Of a stretch of DNA of 64,000 bases, positions 45,450-57,015 are shown one piece after another (the stretch's first letter is position 1; each line of letters begins with the position of its first letter). Source of the stretch: Xenopus tropicalis (taxonomy: Eukaryota; Chordata; Amphibia; Anura; Pipidae); assembly GCF_000004195.4 (NCBI RefSeq), contig NC_030677.2, positions 58,348,222 through 58,412,221 on the forward strand. The letters are read 5' to 3'. A program made the position numbers and the translations under genes. The notes under the pieces are model-generated. The model was not told the origin of the DNA. It made no database searches and saw only the letters and a program-made list of their open reading frames with translations.

Positions 45450-45895
45450 CTACAGTGAATTGCACATAAAACCACTTTCATTAATGGTATTTGTCTCAAA
45501 ATGAACTCCTTGCACTTTCGTATAGTTGCACTCAGAGCTGCACAGTCCTCCCTGCTTTCCATTACAAATCATTCCCTGCTGCAACTGTTGAAACAAGGGA
45601 ACTCTGGAGATACAGCCACCTCCTGACTAGGTGGTAGCTCTATGGTTCCTTTGAGCCCAGCATCAATAGGCGCAGCACATTTGTGCCTAAAGAATTTGGC
45701 AAAGATGTCACTGGCACACCAAACACTAAAATATGATGCAAGACAGACTTTCCTTCCAAATGTGTCCAATTTGTGCCAAAATTCATCTGTAGTTTTGGTA
45801 ATTTTTACCCTTTTCATCAATGAAAAATGCGGCATTGTGGGAAAAATGGTGATTGCACTGGAAATTGCTCACTTCTGGACGTTCATGTGAACAAA
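45450..45895 (+). repeat. Dispersed repeat (family B, copy 3)
   Basis: The best-preserved member of the family at 3560 and 23110: shared order 'cataaaaccactttcattaa', 'cagtcctccctgctttccat', 'aggtggtagctct', 'aatttgtgccaaaattcatc', 'gattgcactggaaattgctc'. The two opposing frames over it (45569-45835, 45642-45890) are in repeat sequence. No inverted ends or tail were identified. Confidence 0.5.
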
Positions 45896-46344
45896 GCTTT
45901 TAAAAAATTCTGGTCATGGATGTAAACCCATGGTACTGCACAGATTTTGTTAAGACTAGATGTAGAACCATGTGTTTGATATCCTAGCAGGGCTGCTTTA
46001 AGGTACCAGTGGGTCCAAGGCAAAGATCTTATTAATGGGCCCCGCATCTTCCCTTAAGATATTTGTGAAAGGACTATCCTCAAGCAGGAGATCTTAAATA
46101 TATATATAGAGGCAGGAAATAAATGAATAGCCTTTAGTTAGTGAAGTAGACCTGGGAGTCAGGCATGCTGCCCTTGATCAACAGTGTTGACCGTAATCAC
46201 CAATACTAGTCTATACTTTTTTTTTTTTAACAATCCCTAAGGAACATTTGTTCTAACAGATGGGTAAATCAAGAATGGTGCTCTTCTAACTTATTAAAAT
46301 GAGGGGTCTCCCATTTTGCCCATTTATTTAAATGGCCCTGTATA

Positions 46345-46597
46345 CTAGATAGGAAGAGTGAAATAACTGGGGGGTGCCAAATGTTAGGCAACCCCCAATG
46401 ATTTTAACCACACACTGTACCTGATACCACAGGCTGGTGCAGGAAGCAGAAAGAAGTATGCTCTGTGGTGCTCACTCAGAAGAATACAGGGCCAGTGCAG
46501 TTTTCTGCTAACAGGGTATGAGGCCTGGGGAATCAAGTATAATCACTGGCCTAACATTTGGCACCCACCTAGTGCTTTCAACTTCCTTCTCCTTTAA
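46345..46597 (+). mobile_element. T2-type MITE, left end decayed
   Basis: The order aactggggggtgcc, caacccccaatgattt, 'gataccacaggctggtgcag', 'cacccacctagtgctttcaa' ending cttccttctcctttaa matches the element at 18435-18774 with internal shortening. Confidence 0.75.
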
Positions 46598-46870
46598 AGG
46601 TGCAGTTAACCTCGGATGTCATTTTCTTAAAAACTTTTTTAATTGGTCATTTTTTTAAATATTTTTCTTCTTTTCAGCTTTTAAATGTCAGTTACTGACC
46701 CTGGCAGACAAAAAAATAGCCTTTGTAAGGCTACAATTTTATTTTTATTGTTACTTTTATATTTCTATTCAGGCCCTCTCCTATTAATCTTCCAGTCAAA
46801 TATTTAAACCACTGCTGGGTTGCTAGGGTAAATTGTATCCTATCAACTAGCTACTGAAGTGTTAAAAGGT
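46594..46870 (+). mobile_element. T2-type MITE ('ggttgctagggtaa' family)
   Basis: It starts ttaaaggtgcagttaacctc, sharing its TTAA with the preceding element. The interior caggccctctcctattaatc and gctgggttgctagggtaaat are typical of this Xenopus MITE. The right end is indistinct. Confidence 0.65.
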
Positions 46871-47860
46871 AAAACATGAAATCCACTAACTAATTGTTTT
46901 AGAATATCACTGTTCGGATCATACTGAACTACCATGTAATGTTAATTTGCTCAGCTGGATAAACATCAAACAGAGTAAGAAGGTATTGACAATATATCAC
47001 TTATCCCTATCCTTATGAATGGGCATGGTTTCACAGACCCCCAAGAAAAAGGAATTACAAAAAGGTTTTTCTTGTTTTGATTTGAATAACATGAGATCAA
47101 TAACCCACAACCCTGTTGTCAGTCTAAGGCATATAACTATTTACATTACTCTACTGATAATGGTGTGTGTGGCTGCATGTACACTTAAACACTTAAGGAC
47201 TGCAATTGCTGGAGCGTCAGATATCTGCAAATGGGGGAATAAGTGCAGAGTGATCATTATTAATAAAAGCTCAACATCCCCTTTCAGTGAAAAGCAGTAC
47301 TAATTAACACATTCACAAAACACAACAATGTAATGTAAAAAAATATATATAAGAAATGTGACAGTTGATTTCCAGCAATAAAGTATTATACCATCTTAAA
47401 ATTATTTACACTATGATCTCCAAAAGTTCTATAACTATGCAAAAATAAATATACCCCATAAAGTGTTGTAGGAGACCATTGGCAGGAGTATGTCATAGAT
47501 GACACAGGGGCAAATTCAAGACCAGTAAGCCCTTAATGCTCAATGAATGAACACTTCTGTCCAGGGACTGGCTGCACGCCAGGGGCAAAAAGCAGTCCTT
47601 TCTTTCCTGCATGCAGGCAGTAAGTAAGTACAAGGCCCCATTATGGCCTGCAACTGGCAGGACTCTTTAAAATGTCTGAATGACATGCATGTTATGGGGC
47701 AGGTAGAGGGCAGGAGGGGTAACACCTATGAGCCTCCCTGTGCCCACCCATCATGAAAAAAGCACTGCCCAACATGGACCAAACATTTAGCGCAAAGTGT
47801 ATAAAGCATGGCAGATCAGGTTTTTGCAACTTTGCACCCTGGAGGTAGGCAATGACCCCT
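46871..47860. other. AT-rich DNA, nothing secure
   Basis: The plus-strand 94-residue frame at 47019-47303 contains a hydrophobic stretch but no recognisable domain, so it is not called. The GC-richer part 47500-47760 has words (gcaggcagtaagtaagtaca) loosely like 55850-55950; relationship unproven. Confidence 0.4.
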
Positions 47861-48500
47861 AGGCTATGGCCACACGGGGCTGATTCTCAGCCTGAGAGTT
47901 AAAGGGACAGTAACACCAAAAAATGAAAGTGTATAAAAGTAATTACTATATAATGTAATGCTGCCCTGTACTGGTACAACTGGTGTGTTTTCCTTAGAAA
48001 GACTACTATAGTTTATATAATAAAGCTTCTGTGTAGCCATGGGGGCAGCCATTTACAGGAGAAAAGGCACAGGTTACTTAGCAGATAACAGATAAAACCC
48101 CATTATATTCTACAAAGCTTATCTGTTATCTGCTATGTGCCTGTGCCCTTTCTCCTTTTTCCCAGCTTCAATGGCTGCCCCTGTGTTGACATAGCAGCTC
48201 ATTTATATAAACTATATTAGCATTTCTGTTGCAAACTTACCAGTTTTACCAGCGCAGGGCAACTGTACATTATATTTTAATTACTTTAAAACACTTTCAT
48301 TTTTTGGTGTTACTGTTCCTTTAAGCACAGACTGAGAATCAACCCCTATGCTCCAAACAGCCACATTTTTGTGCCAAAATCTGAACTCAGGCCCACACAG
48401 TGACTCTCGGTGCAGGAACATCTGAAAGCTACGTGGTGCATAGGGGCTGATTCTCAGCCTGTGGATAAAAGTAAGAATCAGTCCTGTGTGTCTTGCAAGT
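47861..48500. mobile_element. MITE with 'ggctatggccacacgggg' end, host of a nested insertion
   Basis: The left end aggctatggccacacggggc plus tgattctcagcctg is mirrored, in decayed form, near 48450-48498 (ctgattctcagcctgtgg, gaatcagtcctgtgtg). It is interrupted by the TTAA element at 47899-48324. Without it, about 210 bp remain, consisting of a foldback with several gattctcagcctg/gactgagaatc pairs. Confidence 0.65.
47899..48324. mobile_element. T2-type foldback MITE, intact and nested
   Basis: 426 bp from ttaaagggacagtaacacca to ttggtgttactgttcctttaa-type end at 48324, with TTAA on both sides. The two halves are inverted along most of their length (gccatgggggcagccattta against atggctgcccctgtgttga; ttagcagataacagataa against ttatctgttatctgct). 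A left-half relative is at 56799-57015. Noncoding; the minus-strand frame 47864-48052 is an artefact. Confidence 0.9.
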
Positions 48501-49184
48501 ATATGTGTTTCTTTTATAAACAGACACTGAAATCCAACAAATTAAATTTTATTTTGTTTATGTTACTGTGTAAGGGCTTAAATACAACAAAATGAAATTT
48601 TTTGTTAGCGTTTTAGTTACCCTGTAACTCTTTCAAACTCAAATTCATTTTTGTGTTGACAGTATGTTCTCAAGCAGTAAAAAATAAAATGTAAATATAA
48701 AATTAAAACTATAAGTAAAAAAGTAGTTAAAATTATTCATAAGGAAATATATTAATTAAACTTCATATTCATATTCTTTTCATTCACTGATATTCATCTT
48801 ATCTATGTACAGTATGGGTATGGGCTGCTATTTTCCCCAAATACAGTAGGTGATGTGCTCTAGACTAATAACCTGGGCGTGTAACCTAAATCAGAATGTT
48901 TATTTAGTACAATGCTAATTTGTAGGGTATTGTGTATGGAAAAAGCCATCCCTCAGGAATGTTGACTTTTGTGCCTTTGCTGAACACAGACAGTGATGTA
49001 ATGACGGGTTAGCTGCAGGTTTGCTGGGCAATACAACAGCAGAGGAAGACAGCTGGCAAAGTGCAAAAAAACAGCTGTGTAGGCAGCCATCTCAGTGCAT
49101 TGTGCCTGATTCTGAGCTTTCAGAAGGAGCCATTGCTACACATAGAAGGACACAGAAGGAGCCAGCCCTACACACACTGCTTTC
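48501..49184. other. AT-rich DNA, nothing recognised
   Basis: No gene or repeat end identified. Confidence 0.4.
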
Positions 49185-49546
49185 AGGTAACCTATTGTTT
49201 CTCCTACCCCCATGTATTCTGATATCTACTGGGAGCTGTGATCTTGCTACCTTTCCATTGTTCTGCTGATTGGCTGCTGGAGCGGGTGATATCACTCCAA
49301 CTTGCAGCTCAACAGTAAAGTTTGACTGAAGTTTATTAGAGCACAGGTCACATGGTTGTGGCACCCTGGGAATTGAAGAGTATGTCTAGCACCATGTGAA
49401 ATTTCAAAATTAAATCTAAAAAATCTGTTTGCGTTTTTGAAAAATGGATTTCAATACAGGATTCTACTGGAGAAGCTCTATTAACTGGTGCGTTTTAAAA
49501 AAAAAAAAAAAAAAAAGCATGTTTTCCCATGACAGTAATCCTTTAA
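49185..49546 (+). mobile_element. T2-type MITE, right side intact
   Basis: It ends catgacagtaatcctttaa after an A20 run (49496-49516). Blocks 'gtgatatcactccaacttgc', 'catgtgaaatttcaaaatta' and 'ctactggagaagctctatta' are inverted relative to 35633-35990. The left boundary is uncertain and may extend to about 49020. Confidence 0.65.
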
Positions 49547-49559
49547 ACAAACAGAGGGA

Positions 49560-49683
49560 GTATCTATGGCTGTTTACTTAGGTATGGTAAACATTCTGCC
49601 GAATAAATATAGCGTTCTAGCTTGCACTATTGTCACTAATCTATTGGCAATAAAATGCCAAAATGCCTTTCCTTCTCACTTAA
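49560..49683 (+). mobile_element. T2-type MITE right-end fragment
   Basis: 'ttacttaggtatggtaaaca', 'gaataaatatagcgttctag' and 'ctattggcaataaaatgcca' match the right third of 19521-19954. It ends ccttctcacttaa, with a mutated terminus. Confidence 0.75.
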
Positions 49684-49996
49684 GAGTGAGGAGGCAACAG
49701 CAATACAGAAACTCCTTTTAGTTGCAATATTTTTTAACAAATGACTCCAATCTGCCTTATGTTGTTCTTTGGCCAAGGGCAAAACAGTGGATGTAAATGT
49801 TTTCAGCATGTTTAACTTACCAAAGGCCCATATTTTAAGCACTGTCTGTAGGTGGTGCACAGACAGGAGCACTGAGTTAAGAGATCAGATCCACCAATTT
49901 TTCAGTGCTGGGCTATGACCAATGTTAACCTGCAAAGCTACAGAGAACTTAATGAGTTCATAAAAAAAAACACCTAAAAATGAACAACTCAACATT
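49684..49996. other. Spacer, nothing recognised
   Basis: The minus-strand 78-residue frame has no domain signature. Confidence 0.35.
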
Positions 49997-50455
49997 AGGG
50001 GGCGCATTAACTAATCCACGAACGCTCCGAGCATATTTCTTTGCGACTTTTTCGTCGCTTGCGCAACTTTTTCGGATTTTGTGAGACTTTTTCGTACTTT
50101 GAGACAAAATTTGTGCGACAAAATCGTATTGTCGCGCCGAGTACGAAAGTTTCGGATTCATTCAATCTTCGTTATCATGACTTCCCTTGGGCCAGGTTGG
50201 AGCTTCACAGTGCCATTGATTCCTATGGGAGGCTTTCAAAATCATGCACTGAAGGATCAAAGTCGGAAAGGTTTTCCTGCATTTTATGATCGTTCAATAC
50301 GAAAATTTTGTGACTTTTGGATCGCCACTATGATATTATCGTGACTAATACAATTTTTCGTAAGCATATTCATGATATTTGCGATCTTAAGAAATTATCG
50401 TATCCAATTCCATTTGGGATTAGAACTCATGATTTCATGAATCTGGCCCTAGGTG
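49997..50455 (+). mobile_element. CpG-rich MITE, left part
   Basis: It starts ggggcgcattaactaatcca and carries repeated 'gactttttcg' words, followed by AT-rich sequence with scattered cg (tacgaaaattttgtgac). The terminus style (ggggc...ttac/aact) resembles the 23.5-kb and 15.8-kb families. No mirrored right terminus was found. Frames on both strands are artefacts. Confidence 0.55.
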
Positions 50456-52344
50456 TCAAAATATGCCCCACATTCAACGTTGTCAACTGTGAATTTAAAA
50501 GTGTTAGTATCAGTATATGCTGTACTGTGATCCTATATCTACAGTATGAACTGCCTATAACATTTATAGCAAGCTTTCTGAAACTGGATGGGACCCAGAT
50601 AAAAGGACCAGTATCACCATTTTAGAGTAAGAAATGGTTTCCCCCGTTGTTTTGTAAAACATAATAATCTGCCCACTAGTATTTGATCTGAATCCTGAAA
50701 AAAGTGCAAAATTCTGATTTGAATCCTGGATTCAGTGCATCCCTAGTTTATTTTAACTAATGCAATGTATTTGCCTTCAGCTTAAACATATTTTATTTCT
50801 TGCCTTAGTCTATAGTCTTCAGTAGATAGTACATATTCATCGCTTGGGATAAAAATGCCTACAAAATAAAAGCAATATTTTTATTTAAGAAAAATATTAT
50901 GTTTTTCTAAATGCCACCCAGCTAATTTTTTTCCTTATGGGAATACCTCCTTGTCAGAAAACAAATGCAAGATGACTTGAAATGCCAATCCACCTAGAGC
51001 CAATAAGTCTACTACTTAATCAGGGTAAATAGTTGACCTTTTAGAAAGCTATTCTCTATAATTTGTATGTATGCCAAAAAAACATTGTTATGAATTGAAA
51101 CACAGCTTATGGCCCAGCAATGGAGGACCTTATCCGTAAAGCCAACCCATTGTACAAACTTATGTACATGAAGAGGGGCTGCCTACAGACATTTGAAAAA
51201 TCTGAGGACCATAGTTGACACTGGTTGACAACATTGTATACTTCAAATTCTACCCAAAATCTGATTTACTATACTGTAGTCTTGATTTATTTTATTAAAT
51301 AATTATTAAAACACATATGTTAGCATAAAAATTATGCAGATCTAAAGGTTCAGACAGTGTAAACAGAGGAGTTACAGAAGATTACAAATGTAGCATACAC
51401 ATGCCCTACTACCAGACATCATCTTTCTTTACAAGCCCAAAATTCAGCACCTTAGAAGTGCAACAGAAAACAAGCTGAAAAGTAATTCAAAGGGAGGTCA
51501 CTGTGTATTTTTCTGTAATATCCCACTTGAGGTCTTTGATGAAGAACCCTGAAGAACATTAAACATCAATTAAACTCCAGTACTTCAAGCTGTAAAGGGG
51601 TCTGGTAAGTTTCATAGGATGAGTCTATCTGACTAATATTGTATTGTTTTTGTCTAATGTTGCTGTCACAATACTGTATTGTGTAAGAGAGACTACTATG
51701 TTCGTATGTACAGGGAAACGTGCTATGTGATTGCGAGTGATGTAATTGTAAGTGATTTGCAGAGAGACTGCTGTTGCTTTAATAAACACTGTAATGACTG
51801 ATCAGAGCATAAAATTAGACAAGGCATTGATTTGTTTCCAAAAACGATCTATGCAAGCAAAGTTCTTGCTCTGACATTTATATGGACTGTTTTCTTAAAT
51901 CACAGCTGCTGTTGTTGTGCTGTCATCTGTGTCTTTGGTTAAGCAGCACTTGAAAGCCTAGGGCACTATTAGTCAATAGCCATGTATGCAAAACACAGCG
52001 CTCAAACACCTTCAACTGGCAGAAGCTGGTAATAATAGTCTTGAACTACTAGGGGTTTGAATCCGCTAACACAGTGCAGTCCTGTAACTACTGGAGATAA
52101 TGGATGTAAAACTGCTGGTATATTTGAAATGTAGAACTAACACAGAGGAGCACTTGTCAGCCTTTCAGATCTCCAGAACGTCTGGCAAGACAAGGTGGGA
52201 AACTGTTTTCTATTGCAAATAGTAATAATGCCTTTATGTAGTCCTCCCTATATCTAACACAGCGTTAGCTACAAAGACAGCTCTTCATCTAAAATAGACC
52301 ATAATATGCTGCAGGCAATCATTAAATAGTAAAAGAAAAGTATG
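50456..52344. other. Largely unique AT-rich DNA
   Basis: No coding, tandem or inverted structure was recognised over about 1.9 kb. Confidence 0.45.
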
Positions 52345-52550
52345 TCTGTGAAGGTTCTCATTCATCCAGGTCATGGTATATCTGTAGTAATAAGTCAAAT
52401 CAACTGGGCTTGCTGTGTTTTTTTTTAAGATGTTTCGCTAGTCATCCAACTGGCTTTCTTAATTCAATAAAGAAAGCCAGTCAGATGACTAGCGAAATGT
52501 TTTTAAGAAAAACACAGCAAGTCAAGGTTATTTGACTTATTTCTACAGAT
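52345..52550 (-). mobile_element. Penelope-type 3' end duplicated into a foldback
   Basis: The left part (tcattcatccaggtcatggt, then gtttcgctagtcatccaac) matches the 3' region at 55383-55520. From 52471 the sequence turns back: aagaaagccagtcagatgac and agcgaaatgttttt pair with the left arm around the centre aattcaataa. Arms are about 75 bp (52388-52460 and 52471-52545). Confidence 0.65.
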
Positions 52551-52894
52551 ACAGTAAGAAAAAGTACTCCATCTATCTATTGTTACATGCATTGGGTCTC
52601 TTTATTTACCTAGTATTCATTGAATCAGATGTAAAGGAAATTAATGTGTAGGATTCGTATGTAAGTGAAGAATCAATATAATTTCATGTTATTATTCAAT
52701 ATGGTTGCTTTGTGCACGTGAAAGAAATGAAATAACATGTATTATGGTTATGTTTAATTTCCTATGGTGAATGTTCAATGCTGCATTAATGGAATATTAG
52801 GCCAGAAACTGAAAAATGATAAAAGGCCTAACTTACAGACCTCTCATAAACAGAATATAAAGGCTTTGCATTTTACCAAATGAACAGAGTAGTG

Positions 52895-53100
52895 CAGGTA
52901 TGGGATCTAATATCCTGAATGCTTGGCACCCGGGGTTTTCCATTGGGGGTTTTCTGAAATTTGTATCACAAAAAGACAATTAAACAAACCCAATAGGATT
53001 GTTCTGTCACCAATATACATTTATGCTAGCCTTGTTAGGTTCAAATACATGATACTATTTTATTATTATTAGTATTACAATGGACTATTTGTGTTTCCAG
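52895..53100 (+). mobile_element. 'tacaggtatgggacc' MITE, left-part fragment
   Basis: It starts gcaggtatgggatctaatat with the caataggattgttctgtcac block in family order. Similarity fades near 53080; the right end is absent. Confidence 0.7.
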
Positions 53101-53254
53101 AGATGCCATATCTGCACAGTGATAGAATTTAATTTCCAACATTTTATATGGGTGAACATCTACTTTTTAAAACAAAAGCGAGTACCTTACATAAAATACT
53201 GGAGATTAGAATAAAAAATCAAGCCACCTGACTAGCAGTTGCTGCCTTATTCTA

Positions 53255-53773
53255 ATACAGATATAGGACCTGTTATCCAGAATGCTCAGGAATGCTGGGG
53301 GTTTTTCGGATAAGGAATCTTATCTGGAAGGGATCTACTAAAGAAATTATTTAAATATTACATAAACCTATTAGGATTGTTTTACCACTAAGGGCAGTTT
53401 TTACTGCAATTTGCCCGAAGTTTCCTCTCAAGGCAACTTTGGCAGCTTCTGCAAATCGCGGCGCTGCGTGTGTCATCCCACCGTCGATTTACATTCTAGC
53501 CGGTGGGATGGCATTGCCGGAAAATTAGTTGCCCGCGACAACGAAGATTTGTCGCGCGGCGACTAATCTCACGTGTGTGCCACTACCCTAATAAGGATTC
53601 ATTATATGTTAGTTGGGGTCAAGTACAAGGAACTGTTTTGTTATTACAGAAAAAAGGGAAATCAATTAAAAACATTTTAATATTTGATTAAAATGGACTT
53701 TGGGAGATGGCCTTCCCGTTATTTGGTGCTTTCTGGATAACAGGTTTCCAGATAACGGATCCCATACCTGTAA
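53255..53773 (+). mobile_element. 'tacaggtatgggacc' MITE, interrupted
   Basis: The left end tacagatataggacctgtta and right end cggatcccatacctgta bound the element. The interior runs ctattaggattgttttacca, then a 199-bp insertion (53391-53589), then resumes ataaggattcattatatgtt exactly where the family predicts. A 62-residue frame across it is an artefact. Confidence 0.85.
53391..53589. mobile_element. Nested 'agggcagtgg' foldback MITE, CpG-rich
   Basis: Ends agggcag and gtgccactaccct. It contains the hairpin tcatcccaccg/ccggtgggatg (about 53472-53512) and the gcgacaacgaagatttgtcg theme. It sits inside the element above and is therefore the younger insertion. Confidence 0.8.
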
Positions 53774-55379
53774 ATTTTAGCACTTATGTTTTTTGTACTG
53801 CAACATGTGTTTGTTATTGCCACCAACAGGAGGAAGCAGACTCAGACAAGACGTGATTATATAAAAAAAAACACACAAATGAAAAGATGCTTTGTTTTCC
53901 AGAAAGCTTTCTTTAATGCAATGCAAATATTAGAACAGCATGGTTTTGATCTAGTTTGTGAGCATTTGATGCTCCTGGGGTCCTGATAGGCAGAGTTTTG
54001 ATGAAAGCACTTTCTTTCTGAGCTAGGCCTGCTCTTCGACCTCCATCTTTCTCAGGTTCTGCCATCTCGGAGAAATACATCATGATGAGAGTGCTTTGTT
54101 TTGATGATGTATTACACTAATGCAGTTGTTTCTCTCTTGATATATGAGTGAAATAGATTATCACTGTGCAGCAGGCTGATGATATATTACTTAAAAAGTG
54201 GTGCCATTTGGGATCGAAAGGGCAGATCAGATGTAATTATAGGATAAAAGCCAAGGTGCAGCTAAAAGCTGTTTTCTCTCTGACATTGGGGTTAACCTGT
54301 CTTTTCAGTTGAGTTTTTTTTTTAACCACATCTTTGTGGAAATAGGTGCCGCATTTGTGTTTCACATTACAAGATGCATAACTTCTTTTGTCAGTGTTTA
54401 AGAGATACTTATTGTTCAATATTCTATATCATATACATACATGCATCCAAAGATGAATTATCCATTCAGTGGAAAATGCTCCAATTAACTAAGTTTTACT
54501 GGATATATAAATAGTTTTTGTAAACTTACTGCTGCTAGATTATTTGCACATGTTTTATGATTTAACATGTTTTTATATTTAACATGCATGTAACTACAAG
54601 CCACTGAGCAGCATGGTAAAATCTATTTATGCCCAGGTTCATTGGAAGATGATCTGTTTTGCATTTATCAGGGGCTCCTGGGCCCTGTATACTCCTGGGC
54701 CCCTTTTTAGCTGCTGAATCTGCCCCTGTTGGGCCCTCTATACTCATTGTACCCTCTGTAGCCACTGAATCTGCTGTTGTTTATGTTAATCCCATGATAT
54801 TTAATATATATCAATTTATTAATTTCCACTAAAGTAAAAGGTAATGTAACCTCTCAATGCTGAAAAAACCCTTTTATTTTCACTTGCCAATTTTGGGACC
54901 ACTAGTTGTTTATATTTTTTAGGGGCATTTTTATATGTACTTGATCATAACGCTCTCTTGGTTGTCAGAAATCTACTGCTCCTGCAAAGCATGACATTTT
55001 TTCTAGATGTTTCAGATACATTTCAATACGGATGTAAGAGTTTGAGTGGTACAAGGAGATAGCAGGGCGAGGCATAGTCACATTATATATCTCAGGAACC
55101 TGGGTCAATTGTGTGTGCTCCCACCACCTTACATTTTGGTTAGGATTGCTATTCACTGCTGACTGCTATAATATTGATTGACTCCTTATGCTACATTATA
55201 TATATGGATGGAGGAAGTATTCTAACTATAATCCATTAACCTGCACTTCTGAGTAATACAATTACATTAGGGTTCAAGCACCTCTGCCAGGGTAACCAGA
55301 GATAGGGGATTCAGCTATATAAGGGTTCATTTACTGATAGTGGGACAGAGTGCATGTTTTTTTGTACTTTGCAACCCAG
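53774..55379. other. AT-rich DNA with one imperfect tandem pair
   Basis: A 51-bp imperfect tandem duplication occupies 54680-54781 (gggccctgtatactcctggg against gggccctctatactcattgt). No gene or other repeat recognised. Confidence 0.45.
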
Positions 55380-55650
55380 TAAATATATCTATGAAGATTT
55401 TCATTCATCCAGGTCATGATATACAGTATCTAGTAGAATTAAGTCTAAAACAACTGGACTTTTCTGAGTTTTTCTTGAAAACGTTTCACCACTCATTCGA
55501 GTGGCTTCTTCAGGTCAAATGACTGGTAGGGAATTCCCCGGTATTTAAACTCTTGATGGTGGTACAGTCACAGACATCCAATCACAATGGTTCCATTGAA
55601 CTTGTTCAGTTAGGTGTTAGCTGAAACTGACAGGTGTAAGAAGGTATAAG
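55380..55650 (-). mobile_element. Penelope-type retroelement 3' end
   Basis: On the minus strand, sequence near 55510-55480 translates as EEATRMSGETFSR, the C-terminal peptide typical of Penelope-like ORFs in fish and frogs (DNA hallmark gtttcaccactcattcgagt on the plus strand). Towards 55380 lies the 3' UTR (tcattcatccaggtcatgat). Upstream coding sequence to about 55650 is decayed with stops. Confidence 0.55.
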
Positions 55651-56798
55651 TGGCAGTAAAGATATAGCTGGATCTCCTTTTCTTTATTTCCTATTGAGGG
55701 CTAGGTGTGGGGAGGCATGTAGGTATCCAATCTCCTGCCCCCTTATCTGCTCCCCTCATTCAGACATTTAGGGGGCGCCACCAGGTACAGACTGCAAAGG
55801 AGCCCTTTACTTATGGCAGCCTGTAAGGACAGGGCAGCCTTGTGCATGCCAACTCTGCGTTCTGCACCCCATGGTACTTACTTATCTGACATTCAGACAA
55901 ACTATTTAAGGAGCTGCACAGTAGGTCAGGCAGTAAGTACAGGGCTATCTTACACCCGCTGAGATCTGTAATTTGTTTTAGATTCCTCACTAAAACAGGT
56001 AATAAAGCATGACTAGAAGTATGCAGTAGTTTTATAAGATCTGGAGTAAGGGATCATTTTTTTTTTGATGTGCATGATTTTTTTTTGTCACACAGCAAAT
56101 TTTTGCACCTGTTTCACAAAAAAATCTGCCAATGGCGAAACACAGAAATCCACAACTCCACGCCTAGCGAAAAATTTCACTCATCACTACTATTGGGTAA
56201 TGGGCATTGTAATGTAAGACCATTTTGACAATTCTCCTTCTAAGCACATAAAATGTCTTTGACAAGAAGTGCTTGGATAATCAAAAATAAACATGTTCTT
56301 TTGCTTTTCAATCTCCTATTCAGCTAAAAAAAAATCTAATTTTGTGTTTATATACAGCGTGCACTAACTGTACAAATGGACTACAGAAATAGGAGAACAT
56401 GAGACATGATCAGGAAAGGAAATGCCTCCTAAATCTGTACTAAACATTTTCATTACACTAGTATATATGTTTAATAAAAGCATTTGAATTTAAGTAATTA
56501 TGTGTAGTAACATACAGTATCATTGGCGAACATAAACCATATATGCTCTAAATGACAACAAAGCCTCTGATAATGTGTATTTTGGGTCCTATTACAATGG
56601 GAAAACAAGACAGGGAACAAAGGGTTCCCCTGTGCACCCCTTTCTATTATAATGGTGAATGAGTTGGTGAACGGCAGTTTAAAGTATGGTTAGTGGTGCT
56701 TGAAACAGACATGTAAAACAGACATGCATTGTTTAGAATAGTCAGTGAACTTTCAAACTCTGTGTAGGTTGGCAGAATTAATACTGTCACGGTAACTA
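55651..56798. other. Mixed-composition DNA, nothing secure
   Basis: A GC-richer part (55730-55960) is loosely like 47500-47760. T-rich runs (56059-56100) follow. No gene recognised. Confidence 0.35.
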
Positions 56799-57015
56799 TT
56801 AAAGGAGCAGTAACACCAAAAAAATTTGAGATTTTTTAAAAATGTTTTTAAAATTGAAATACTGTGTAATGTACTGTTACCCTCTATTGGTACAGAATGT
56901 GTGTTTTCCTTAGATGTTCTACTGCAGTTTCTGCAGTTGTGTTGCCATGGGGGCAACCATTCAAGTGGAAATTGGGCTATAGGGCACAGTTTCTTAGCAG
57001 ATAATAGATAAGCTA
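56799..57015 (+). mobile_element. T2-type MITE, left half
   Basis: It starts ttaaaggagcagtaacacca and shares the blocks ctctattggtacagaatgtg, gccatgggggcaaccattca and ttcttagcagataatagata with the left half of 47899-48324. The right half is missing. Confidence 0.8.

Noticed and set aside
47019..47303. 94-residue plus-strand frame with a hydrophobic stretch
   Set aside because: No signal-peptide logic, domain or splice context; length is within chance expectation for AT-rich DNA of this size.
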